A stretch of DNA of 64,000 bases from CAWBRT01 sp963696525 (GTDB lineage: Bacteria > Acidobacteriota > Terriglobia > Terriglobales > Acidobacteriaceae), in assembly GCA_963696525.1 (NCBI GenBank), contig CAVOKO010000012.1, positions 806,001 to 870,000 on the forward strand. The letters run 5' to 3'. The stretch's first letter is position 1, and the number at the start of each line of letters is the position of its first letter. Under the pieces are notes generated by a model that had not been told where the DNA came from, ran no database searches, and saw only the letters and a program-made list of their open reading frames with translations. Positions 33,745 through 41,572 of this stretch are shown in pieces. The translations under genes were made by a program, and so were the position numbers.

Positions 33745-35142
33745 ATGTCCGGCCTACTGAACGCGCTATCAATTGCGATGAGTTCCCTGACGGCGTCTCA
33801 GGAAGAGGTCAATGTTTCGTCGAATAATCTTGCGAATGCCAATACCCCGGGCTATGCGCGACGGACTGTCGTACTCGCGGAGCAGCAGGATTTTGCCAGC
33901 GGTGCGTTGGGCGACACCGGGAGCGGCGTGGTCGTGGACTCAGTGCAGAGTATGCGCGATCCGCTGGTGGATGCCAGGGTCCAGCAGGAAACGCAACAGC
34001 AGAGTGCCAGCCAAGAGATTGTAAGCGCAATGCAGCCGGTGCAAACCCTGTTTGCCGCGGGCAATGGCGGCATTCCCGACGCGATGAGCGCATTCTTCAA
34101 TGACTTGCAAGAGCTTTCGACATCTCCCACGGATCCCACCTTGCAGGCCACGGTACTGACCGACGCCAACAATCTTGCCAGCACCTTCCAGACTACGGCT
34201 ACGCAACTGACGAACACGCAACAGAGTCTGGATCTCGGAGTGACGCAATCGGTAAGCCAGATCAATCAACTGACGACGCAATTGGCACAGGTGAATAGCC
34301 AACTCACCTCCGCGCAAGGCTCCGGGCAAAGCGGCAATAACCTGCAAGACCAGCAGCAGAATCTCATGTCCCAGCTGTCGAGTCTCATCGGTTTTTCGGT
34401 GACCCAGAGTTCGGATGGCCCGGTGCTTACGACGGCGAGCGGCACTCCATTGGTAGTTGGCGGCGAAAGCTTCGCATTGTCGACCGAGACCAATAGTTCC
34501 ACGGGCTTTCAGGACGTGATTTCGGCACAGGGGCAAGATATCACCAGCCAGATTTCGGCCGGTCAGCTTGGGGGCTTGATCCAGGCGCGCGATGGCCAGA
34601 TCGCCGGAGTGCTCTCCAATCTGAATACGCTGGCGAGCAGTTTTGCCAGCGCCATCAACACGGTGAATGAAAACGGCTACTACTTCGCCGGTACGACTGG
34701 CACAAAGGGCACAGCGATGTTTTCCGTAACCCCGGGAAACGGTGCCGCCGCGAGCATGTCCGTGGCGATGACCAATTCGAACCAGATTGCCTCCAGCTCA
34801 AGTGCGACGGCAAGCGGCGACAACAGCAATCTGCTGGCAATGATCAATGTCGGCACCCAGCCATTGGTAAATACCCAGACGCCGACCCAAGTGCTCTCTG
34901 GAATCGTTTACCAGGTTGGCAGTGACGTCTCGCAGGCGCAGTCGGAATCAGACGCCGGTTCTTTGATGCTGGCGCAGCTTCAGGATGAACAGGGCTCGGT
35001 CGAAGGCGTATCGACAGACGAAGAAGCGAGCAATCTTCTCACCTATCAGCAGTCATACCAGGCGGCGGCGCGGGTAGTTACGGTGGTCGACGACCTGACC
35101 CTGGTAGCGTTGAATCTTGGCGTCGAAACGGCCATGACCTAG
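33745..35142 (+). CDS. flgK: Hook-filament junction protein FlgK (HAP1)
   Basis: 465 residues. The N-terminal LTASQEEVNVSSNNLANANTPGYARR and the C-terminal EEASNLLTYQQSYQAAARVVTVVDDL are the FlgK ends; the middle is Ser/Gln/Thr-rich with DLQELSTSPTDPTLQATVL. It joins hook to filament with FlgL. The start has AGAGAGAA before it. Its stop codon region carries a 12-base tandem duplication. Confidence 0.92.
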   Translation: MSGLLNALSIAMSSLTASQEEVNVSSNNLANANTPGYARRTVVLAEQQDFASGALGDTGSGVVVDSVQSMRDPLVDARVQQETQQQSASQEIVSAMQPVQTLFAAGNGGIPDAMSAFFNDLQELSTSPTDPTLQATVLTDANNLASTFQTTATQLTNTQQSLDLGVTQSVSQINQLTTQLAQVNSQLTSAQGSGQSGNNLQDQQQNLMSQLSSLIGFSVTQSSDGPVLTTASGTPLVVGGESFALSTETNSSTGFQDVISAQGQDITSQISAGQLGGLIQARDGQIAGVLSNLNTLASSFASAINTVNENGYYFAGTTGTKGTAMFSVTPGNGAAASMSVAMTNSNQIASSSSATASGDNSNLLAMINVGTQPLVNTQTPTQVLSGIVYQVGSDVSQAQSESDAGSLMLAQLQDEQGSVEGVSTDEEASNLLTYQQSYQAAARVVTVVDDLTLVALNLGVETAMT

Positions 35143-35156
35143 AACATGACCTAGAA
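35133..35156 (+). repeat. 12-bp tandem duplication at the flgK stop
   Basis: CATGACCTAGAA occurs twice head to tail (35133-35144, 35145-35156). The first copy contains the TAG stop of flgK, so the duplication did not change the protein but pushed flgL 12 bases away. Confidence 0.85.
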
Positions 35157-35166
35157 AGTGTTAACT

Positions 35167-36066
35167 ATGCGGGTGAATCCCAATACGCAGGCGGACATGT
35201 TGTCCTATCTGCAGGTATCGCAGAAACAGGAACAGACTGCCATCGAGCAACTTGCCACCGGACTGCGAGTGAATCTTCCGTCCGACGACCCCGCGGCGGC
35301 GGCGGCGAACTTGGTCAATAACGCTGCCCTCGGTGCTGACGATCAGTATGTGCAGAACATCGACTCCGTGCAGCAGACGATGACCAACGCCGATTCGGCC
35401 TTGAGTTCGGTGATTACCGAACTGACGCAAGCAATTTCACTGGGGGTCGAAGGGAGCACCGGAACGCAGTCGACCACCGACAGCCAGGCCATAGCCCAGC
35501 AAGTCAGCGGCATCCAGAGTCAGATATTTTCGCTGGCGAACACGTCCTTTCAGGGAATTTATCTGTTTGGAGGGACGGCAACGTCGGCGGCGCCGTTCGT
35601 GGAGGATCCAGCCTCACCCACGGGCGTTCAATACAACGGCAACGAACAGACCAATCAGATCCAGATCGGGGAGGGGCAGCAGGTCGCGACCTCGGTACCG
35701 GGAGACCAGTTGTTTGGCTCCGGCGCGACAGGCGTTTTCGGCAGCCTGCAAACGCTCATTACCGCGCTTCAGGCGGGCTCGAAGAGCGACGTTGCTACCG
35801 CCACCGTGCAGTTGCGAACCGCCTTCGATCAGGTGAATACCTCCCGTGTTTTCTATGGCAATACTCTAAGCGGCTTGACCGAGCAAGACAACTATTTAGG
35901 CCAGGAAAAAGTAAACCTGCAAACCAATGAGAACAATTTAGTGGCAGCGGACCCGACCACAGCCGCAAGCGAGATGTCGCAGGCGTCGGTGGCGCAACAG
36001 GCAACGCTCGAAGCAGTCGCCAAGGCGCAATCGCTCAGCCTGATGAACTACTTGCCGCAGCCTTAA
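35167..36066 (+). CDS. flgL: Hook-filament junction protein FlgL (HAP3)
   Basis: 299 residues from the ATG at 35167; a GTG at 35158 is an alternative. It resembles flagellin at the ends: LSYLQVSQKQEQTAIEQLATGLRVNLPSDDPAAAA and, at the C-terminus, the helical QAS-rich tail. The middle holds SLANTSFQGIYLFGGT, a typical FlgL segment. It is the last gene of the flgM-flgN-flgK-flgL unit; 220 noncoding bases follow before the convergent cheX. Confidence 0.9.
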   Translation: MRVNPNTQADMLSYLQVSQKQEQTAIEQLATGLRVNLPSDDPAAAAANLVNNAALGADDQYVQNIDSVQQTMTNADSALSSVITELTQAISLGVEGSTGTQSTTDSQAIAQQVSGIQSQIFSLANTSFQGIYLFGGTATSAAPFVEDPASPTGVQYNGNEQTNQIQIGEGQQVATSVPGDQLFGSGATGVFGSLQTLITALQAGSKSDVATATVQLRTAFDQVNTSRVFYGNTLSGLTEQDNYLGQEKVNLQTNENNLVAADPTTAASEMSQASVAQQATLEAVAKAQSLSLMNYLPQP

Positions 36067-36287
36067 GCAAATTTCTCCAGGAATGCGCTAGGAACGGGAT
36101 AACAGGGATAAAACGGCCGCCTCTGGTTCAGCAACCAAGCATTTTCAAGGCCGGTGCGGTACGGAATTATTACCATCGGGCCGAAAAGCCGGCGAATACC
36201 TTTCGCGCAACCGCTCTTACGGCTGCATTCAGGGCTTCCGTTCCGGCGAGGCCATTTCCCGGCGCTCTCATTTCGGCTTCGGCTGGA

Positions 36288-36779
36288 TCAGTCATGCAGT
36301 TCAAGAGCAAACCAAAGCGGCTCGTCGTCGAATTGCTGGCACAACTCGATGGTTTCTCCATCGCCCAGCGAGCGGAGCTGGTAATCGGCGCCCGTAATCA
36401 CGGTTGGGACCGAAAGCATGCAGTTTTCACCCCCACCGGCGAGCTTAGACTTGAAGTTTCCCGCCACCATGTTGCAGACCTCGCCCATGGCATCAAACTT
36501 TTCCTGGCTCGCCTCTTCAATGGAGATGCCAAGCATCTTCGAGGCAATTGCCGAAGCCGCATGTTCGCTGCAGCGGATGGTGAAAACACCGCGAATTTCA
36601 CCAGCCATGCCCACCATGGCTGTGAATTCGGCCGCACCCCGTTTTGCATCAGGATAGGGAACCAGTTTCGTGCCGATCATCATCTCGAACACTTCCTGTG
36701 CCCCCGCACAAAGTTGCGCCTCCCAAGTCGTGCGGTCGACGGCGTTGACTGGCTGTGGATCTGTCGTTTTCATGGTCAT
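36288..36779 (-). CDS. CheX-type CheY phosphatase
   Basis: 163 residues. GEIRGVFTIRCSEHAASAIASKML followed by FDAMGEVCNMVAGNFKSKL is the CheX/CheC pattern, with the active-site E and N of the ExxN helix in place. Such proteins dephosphorylate CheY-P and end a chemotaxis signal. Its start overlaps the cheY stop (ATGA), so the two are made together. It ends the fliN-to-cheX run on this strand. Confidence 0.85.
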   Translation of the reverse strand: MTMKTTDPQPVNAVDRTTWEAQLCAGAQEVFEMMIGTKLVPYPDAKRGAAEFTAMVGMAGEIRGVFTIRCSEHAASAIASKMLGISIEEASQEKFDAMGEVCNMVAGNFKSKLAGGGENCMLSVPTVITGADYQLRSLGDGETIELCQQFDDEPLWFALELHD

Positions 36780-37156
36780 GGCTCCAGTACCGGTAGTACG
36801 TATTCCTTCACCTGGTCCGAGGTGAAGGGCTTGCGGATGTAGCCCTTGGCTCCGAGTGACAGGGCTTGCATCACGTTGGTCTCGCTTCCCTCGGTAGTAA
36901 TCATCACCACGGGAATATGCTTTGCGTCCTCGACGCCTTGAAGTTGCCGGACGAACTCGAGCCCGTCCATGATAGGCATGTTGATATCGCTCAGGATCAA
37001 GTCCACTTTCGTTCGCCCCAGGGCGGCAAGAGCCTCGACGCCGTTGGCGGCTTCGAACACCTCTGATAATTCAATGCCTGCTTGCCGAAGGGACCGCTCG
37101 ATGATCTTCCGCATTACGGACGAGTCGTCGACGATCAATGCTTTGATGGGTTTCAT
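36776..37156 (-). CDS. cheY: CheY-like single-domain response regulator
   Basis: 126 residues from the ATG at 37156, preceded by AAGAGGTGG. It contains only a receiver: LIVDDSSVMRKII, phosphoacceptor D in LILSDINMPIMDG, MITTEGSE with the switch threonine, and the lysine of IRKPFT. It is likely to be the protein that binds FliM or the FliN-type ring. Translational coupling with CheX supports a chemotaxis role. Confidence 0.88.
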   Translation of the reverse strand: MKPIKALIVDDSSVMRKIIERSLRQAGIELSEVFEAANGVEALAALGRTKVDLILSDINMPIMDGLEFVRQLQGVEDAKHIPVVMITTEGSETNVMQALSLGAKGYIRKPFTSDQVKEYVLPVLEP

Positions 37157-37180
37157 CAGAACCACCTCTTTTTGTATGCT

Positions 37181-37939
37181 TCAGTTGAACCTCGGGCACC
37201 TCGCCGCTTCGCTTGTTCTCTCCTCACGGTTGAGCAAGACAAAAGCGGGCGGGGCCTCTTCAAGTGCTTGATAATTCACCAGGCGGCGAGCCGCTCCGAT
37301 GACCAGTTGCATGGGATCGAGCGTGCCCTCGCAAACCTGAATATCGTAGGCGGCGATGGCGCTGACGAGAGCCGAAGGCAGACGCCAACTCGAAGCCAAT
37401 CTTTTGCCCCAACCCGCAATCGTGGCTGGCAAATAACAGTCCAGGCAGCGTCCCGACAGCAGGACCGGTATTTCTCCGAGGGCGTGAAGTAGACCGGCGA
37501 GCCGGGCGGCGGCGGGATCGACAGCACAGGTCGAGGCCGCCAGGCGCGAAACATTCAGCGAGAAAACACGCGAGCGCTCCGCGAACTCATCAATCGTGGG
37601 AGTGCCGGCGAGTGCGAAGTTTGCCGATTCGGCAAGCGCAAACAGCCGGTCACGTCCGGCAAGAATGACGCAATCGGAGATGCGGATGGGGTCGACACCG
37701 ACCATTTCATCGGTCACGAGGCGCAAGACGCTGACTGCCAGCAGCGGATCGCGCTCGACGCGCTTGACAATGCGATCTAGTTCCAGGATTGGCGCATGCA
37801 GCAGGCCGGACAATTCCCGCAGGTGGGTCACGCTCAGGGGGAGATGGGCCGGTGAAGATTCCAAGCGCTCCAGTTCCTGCAAAACCGGGGCCTCGTCCAG
37901 AGTGCCGGGAAATCGTACGGGTTGGTAGCTGCCACGCAT
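37181..37939 (-). CDS. HDOD-domain protein (degenerate HD motif)
   Basis: 252 residues. An HDOD-like core is recognisable: LHAPILELDRIVKRVERDPLLAVSVLRLV, DCVILAGRDRLFALA, NVSRLAASTC and ARLAGLLHALGEIPVLL. The last corresponds to the place of HDIG in active HD proteins but reads HALG, so no catalysis is expected. AGGGAGCGG precedes the ATG. Position between the MshEN gene and cheY suggests a signalling adaptor in motility control. Confidence 0.72.
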   Translation of the reverse strand: MRGSYQPVRFPGTLDEAPVLQELERLESSPAHLPLSVTHLRELSGLLHAPILELDRIVKRVERDPLLAVSVLRLVTDEMVGVDPIRISDCVILAGRDRLFALAESANFALAGTPTIDEFAERSRVFSLNVSRLAASTCAVDPAAARLAGLLHALGEIPVLLSGRCLDCYLPATIAGWGKRLASSWRLPSALVSAIAAYDIQVCEGTLDPMQLVIGAARRLVNYQALEEAPPAFVLLNREERTSEAARCPRFN

Positions 37940-37954
37940 ATCCGCTCCCTAAAT

Positions 37955-37982
37955 TCATCGGCAGCGGCTAGCGTGGGCTTTA
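37955..37982 (-). promoter_or_regulatory. Possible sigma-28 promoter upstream of the HDOD-cheY-cheX genes
   Basis: On the minus strand TAAA (37982-37979) is followed after 16 bases by GCCGATGA (37962-37955). Spacing is one base longer than the consensus, so this is weaker than the fliC and flgM boxes. The start would lie about ten bases before the HDOD gene. Confidence 0.4.
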
Positions 37983-37988
37983 ACCTCA

Positions 37989-38888
37989 TCAGGTGGCGAG
38001 CACGGGAGTTGTCCGTAAATCCATGGGATTGAGCAACGGCGCCGATGCCCAGGGACGATAGAGCAGATTCATGCTATGGCGCCGTCCGTGCACGCGAAAC
38101 CAGACATAATTTCCACAGAGCACATAGCGAACTTCATCGGCCTGCAACTGTTGCGCGTAGCCGCGCGTCATGCGTGCCACTTCCGCCGGCGACGTCAGAC
38201 TTTCCACCACGATGTCATTGTCCGCGGTGTCGTTGTTGTGCTGCTGGAGGTGTGAGGCGAAGGCAGAGTCGCTGATGATGCAGGGCTCGGTTCGCAACCC
38301 CAACATCTTTTCCATGGCGTATAGGACGTCGTAAGGAACACGCTCCGAGCAGCCCACATACAGCTGCTTGGTGGCCTCGAGCAGGCGGACCGGCAGGATT
38401 CGGTAACGTTCGATCAAGCGCAGCGGGAGAATGCCTAACCATGTCACAGCAATTTCCGAGGCTGGGAAGGTTGGGCACGACCACTGCGCCGCTATTGCGC
38501 CAGTAATCTCACTTTCCGAGATGCCGTATTTCCGCCGCAGACATTCACCCAGCTTAATCCCGCTGCTGTGATGCTCGTCCAGAGCCAGGTTCAGCTGTTC
38601 GGTTGTAATCACTCCACGTTTATGAAGCAGAAGCCCAATCGGAATTCGGTTCATTCGCGGCGGCCGTTGTGAGATCGGCAGTTTCGCCAGGCGGAGCGTC
38701 ATGCCACGCTCGAAGCACTCGGGCGAGCAGAACCATTCCCCTTCCTGCGTGCGCAGACCTTCGTCCCGTTGTATCCAGCCGTTCATCAGGGGATAACGTC
38801 TGCTGCATTCGGCTGCCGCGCAAGCGGGAGTCATGTGTTTCAGCAGGCCGAACATCCGTCCATAGGGCACTTTCCATTGCATAATCAT
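37989..38888 (-). CDS. MshEN (GspE N-terminal) domain protein, probable c-di-GMP sensor
   Basis: 299 residues. After an N-terminal part with paired cysteines (PACAAAEC and CSPECF, a possible metal site), the core reads IPIGLLLHKRGVITTEQLNLALDEHHSSGIKLGECLRRKYGISESEITGA in pieces typical of MshEN domains, which in other bacteria bind c-di-GMP. There is no ATPase domain, so it is a stand-alone sensor. It is the gene after fliY, three bases apart, and precedes an HDOD and cheY. Linking second messenger to the flagellar switch is inference. Confidence 0.72.
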   Translation of the reverse strand: MIMQWKVPYGRMFGLLKHMTPACAAAECSRRYPLMNGWIQRDEGLRTQEGEWFCSPECFERGMTLRLAKLPISQRPPRMNRIPIGLLLHKRGVITTEQLNLALDEHHSSGIKLGECLRRKYGISESEITGAIAAQWSCPTFPASEIAVTWLGILPLRLIERYRILPVRLLEATKQLYVGCSERVPYDVLYAMEKMLGLRTEPCIISDSAFASHLQQHNNDTADNDIVVESLTSPAEVARMTRGYAQQLQADEVRYVLCGNYVWFRVHGRRHSMNLLYRPWASAPLLNPMDLRTTPVLAT

Positions 38889-38891
38889 TCC

Positions 38892-39758
38892 TTAGGGAAG
38901 ACACGCCATTTTTTCAGCTGCGGACGCGACTTCGGTTACCCGCAATCCATAATTCCCATCCACAATCACGACCTCGCCGCGGGCAATCACTTTGCGGTCG
39001 AGCAGCAGATCGACCGGCTCGTCGACTTGCCGGTCAAGTTCGAGTACTGTTCCGGGGCTCAACTCCAGAATCTCCTTCAGCAATAGTTCCCGCTGCCCAA
39101 AACGAAGCGTCAGCGAAAGCGCGACATCCCATAACAGATCGAGATTTCCCTCCCGGATCGCCGTCTGGGTCACTGCGCCGGGGCGAGCGGTAGACGGTAG
39201 CGCGATCGCGGCGACCTTGACTTCGGTAACTGCGGCAACTGGGGCAATTTCGGCAGCCTTCGGTGGGCTTGCGGCGGACGCCAGTGATTTCCGCAGGTCC
39301 TTGCCGATACAGATCTGAACGTTTATCGTCTCGCTCCCCGCCGCGGCCGAGAATGGAAAATCCTCTCCGTCCTGCGCTGCCGTCGAGGGGCCGATGAACG
39401 TCAATTCCAGTTTGCCAAAATCCGGTTTCAATCGAGTGGCCGCTACCCCGGTGACTTGCCGCAACAGTTCATAGAGCGCCTCGCGGTCGTCGTCGCTCAA
39501 CTGAACGGCACCTTCGGGCATCGGTTCGCTCATGAGCAGCTTGGCGAGGCGAACAGCGACCGCAACGGACATGCGAAAGGCAAAGGGGCCTTGCACCTTT
39601 CCCTGGCAATCGAATCCGACCTCCACTTCCGCTGTCTCGGCCTGTGACGATTCAATCTTCCACGGCTGCCCGGACACCTGCGAAAGAACGTCTCCGAAGG
39701 CGCTAAGAAGAGGTCCGCAGAACAGGTCGGCGGAACCGAGGCTTGCGGGGGTGCTCAT
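38892..39758 (-). CDS. fliY: FliN/FliY-type switch protein with CheC-like N-terminal domain
   Basis: 288 residues. The C-terminal 85 residues are a SpoA/FliN domain: LSLTLRFGQRELLLKEILELSPGTVLELDR, then VDLLLDRKVIARGEVVIVDGNYGLRVTEV. The N-terminal 150 residues have a CheC/CheX-like helical and strand pattern (PFAFRMSVAVAVRLAKLLM, EALYELLRQVTGVAATRL) but I do not see a clear ExxN catalytic motif. This is the FliY layout. It overlaps fliM by ATGA and joins FliM in the C ring. A second, short FliN is encoded at 47004. Confidence 0.82.
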   Translation of the reverse strand: MSTPASLGSADLFCGPLLSAFGDVLSQVSGQPWKIESSQAETAEVEVGFDCQGKVQGPFAFRMSVAVAVRLAKLLMSEPMPEGAVQLSDDDREALYELLRQVTGVAATRLKPDFGKLELTFIGPSTAAQDGEDFPFSAAAGSETINVQICIGKDLRKSLASAASPPKAAEIAPVAAVTEVKVAAIALPSTARPGAVTQTAIREGNLDLLWDVALSLTLRFGQRELLLKEILELSPGTVLELDRQVDEPVDLLLDRKVIARGEVVIVDGNYGLRVTEVASAAEKMACLP

Positions 39759-40741
39759 GGTTTTACTCCTCCGGAAGTTCTCGTAGACGATTCAATCGGG
39801 CGCACCACCTGGGCGGCGCGCGTAACGCCTTTCCTGGCTGGGACGGCCTCGAACATTTCCTGGCCGGTGATCACCAGCTTGGGGCTCTGCTGAAGGGAGT
39901 GCTGCAGCCGCAACACATCGCCGGCCTGGAGTTGCAGCAGCGCCGACGCAGGAACCGAAATGGAAGTCGCGTCTAACTCGACCGTGAACGGACACTCCAG
40001 GACACGCGAGCGCAGCAACTCGCCAGTGGCGGCTGAACCATGCGGTCTCTGGTAGGCAACTTCGCGCGATAGCTTGCGCAACAGAACGTTGGAAACCACG
40101 GCGGGGAAAAGCACGTTCAACATTCCGCGCGATGCCGGCAGTTTGATTTCGAAACTGATCGCCAAGGCTTTCTCGTTAGGCGGCATCAAGCGCTGTATCT
40201 GCGCTGGTTGAAGGCGCTGCTCGGAGACAAATTGCAGACCCAGCGATTGCCAGGCGGTTTCCAACTCGCGACACAGAATCTGCACCACCCCTTCCAGGAT
40301 TTGTTCCTCGATTTCGGTCATCTCGCGAGCTTCTTGATCCGCCGCTCCATTTCCGCCCAGCAGCAGATCGATGAACGGAAAAGTGAGCGATTGGTCCAGC
40401 ACCATCACCCCCGCCACGCCCAGCGGATTGACGTTGAAAGAGGCCGAGTACGCGAAATCGGGAATTCTGGAGAGAAACTCGTGAAACGTAAGCTGCTCGA
40501 CCGAGACCACATTGGTTTCAAAGACCACCCGCAGGTAAGCGCCGAGCGAATGTGTCAGCGTGCGGGCAAAGCCCTCGTGCAATATGCTGATTGCCCTGAC
40601 CTGCTCTTTCTTGATCTGCCCCGCCTTGCGAAGATCCCATGCGGTGTACTTAACCTGCTGCGCTGTCGTGGACGCACCGGTTGCGCCGCGCGCGGCACGG
40701 AACATAGCATCGATTTCTTCCTGGTTTAGGACCTTTTCCAC
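39755..40741 (-). CDS. fliM: Flagellar motor switch protein FliM
   Basis: 328 residues. EKVLNQEEIDAMFRAARG at the N-terminus is the CheY-P binding helix region; the middle domain follows (ILHEGFARTLTHSLGAYLR, FLSRIPDFAYSASFNVNPL) and a C-terminal SpoA domain (PFTVELDATSISVPASALLQLQAGDVLRL). It forms the C ring with FliG and FliN and receives CheY-P. Its start overlaps the 3' end of fliA by 16 bases. Confidence 0.93.
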   Translation of the reverse strand: MEKVLNQEEIDAMFRAARGATGASTTAQQVKYTAWDLRKAGQIKKEQVRAISILHEGFARTLTHSLGAYLRVVFETNVVSVEQLTFHEFLSRIPDFAYSASFNVNPLGVAGVMVLDQSLTFPFIDLLLGGNGAADQEAREMTEIEEQILEGVVQILCRELETAWQSLGLQFVSEQRLQPAQIQRLMPPNEKALAISFEIKLPASRGMLNVLFPAVVSNVLLRKLSREVAYQRPHGSAATGELLRSRVLECPFTVELDATSISVPASALLQLQAGDVLRLQHSLQQSPKLVITGQEMFEAVPARKGVTRAAQVVRPIESSTRTSGGVKP

Positions 40742-41547
40742 ATTCCCCCCATGGCCGATTCCATAATCCCCGCCTGGAGCCGGGGCGGCACGGCCTTTGC
40801 CGTGAGCATTTCCTGGAGCCGAGTGCGAAGCCGGACAATCGCGAGCGAGTGAATTTGCGAAACCCGCGATTCGCCGACGCTCAGTACGGTGCCGATCTCC
40901 TTCATGGTGAGCTCTTCGTAGTAGTACAGGGAGAGTACCTGCTGCTCTTTTTCTGAGAGTTCGCCAACCGCTTGGGCGAGCATTTCTTTCATCTCCGAGC
41001 GCAGGCAGAGCAAATAAGGGCTCTCCTCCGGGTCACCCGGCAGGTACTCGCACATGTCCTCCTGGCGTCCGCTCTCGCTGGACTCGACTTGCAATGTGCC
41101 GAGATCGAGTCCCCCCAGCTCGCCCAGCATGTGCTGAAATTCCTCCAAGCTGACGCCAAACTCGGCGGCCAGCTCCGGTTCGCTGGCCGAGCGGCCCAAT
41201 TCGCTGCCGAGACGGCTCGCTACCTCTTCCAGCCGGCGGGCTTTGCGCCGCAGATCCCGGGGGCCCCAGTCCAATTCGCGCAGGCTGTCGAGGATGGCGC
41301 CGCGTATGCGGAATTTGGCGTAGGTCTTGAACTGTACATTCTTGTTTCCATCGTATTTCTGCATGGCATCGATCAGCCCGAGGATTCCGGCATGTACCAG
41401 ATCCTCCAGCGAAACATGCTGAGGCAGACGATCGTGGATGTGCCGCGCAATGTAGCGGACCTGCGGCAGGTGTTCCATTAAAGCTCGATTCCGTTCTTCT
41501 TCTTCAGGAAGGGCGGACTCGGTGTAAGCATGTTTGGCCGGCGTCAT
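40726..41547 (-). CDS. fliA: Flagellar sigma factor FliA (sigma-28)
   Basis: 273 residues from the ATG at 41547, with GTGAGG upstream; a GTG at 41562 is possible. Region 2 reads LPQVRYIARHIHDRLPQHVSLEDLVHAGILGLIDA, with FKTYAKFRIRGAILDSLRELDWGPR, both diagnostic of sigma-28; region 4 has SLYYYEELTMKEIGTVLSVGESRVSQIHS. It transcribes late genes; matching promoters lie before fliC and flgM. FlgM (33113) is its antagonist. Confidence 0.94.
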   Translation of the reverse strand: MTPAKHAYTESALPEEEERNRALMEHLPQVRYIARHIHDRLPQHVSLEDLVHAGILGLIDAMQKYDGNKNVQFKTYAKFRIRGAILDSLRELDWGPRDLRRKARRLEEVASRLGSELGRSASEPELAAEFGVSLEEFQHMLGELGGLDLGTLQVESSESGRQEDMCEYLPGDPEESPYLLCLRSEMKEMLAQAVGELSEKEQQVLSLYYYEELTMKEIGTVLSVGESRVSQIHSLAIVRLRTRLQEMLTAKAVPPRLQAGIMESAMGGMWKRS

Positions 41548-41572
41548 CGGTTTTTGCCTCACGATCTCGAAT

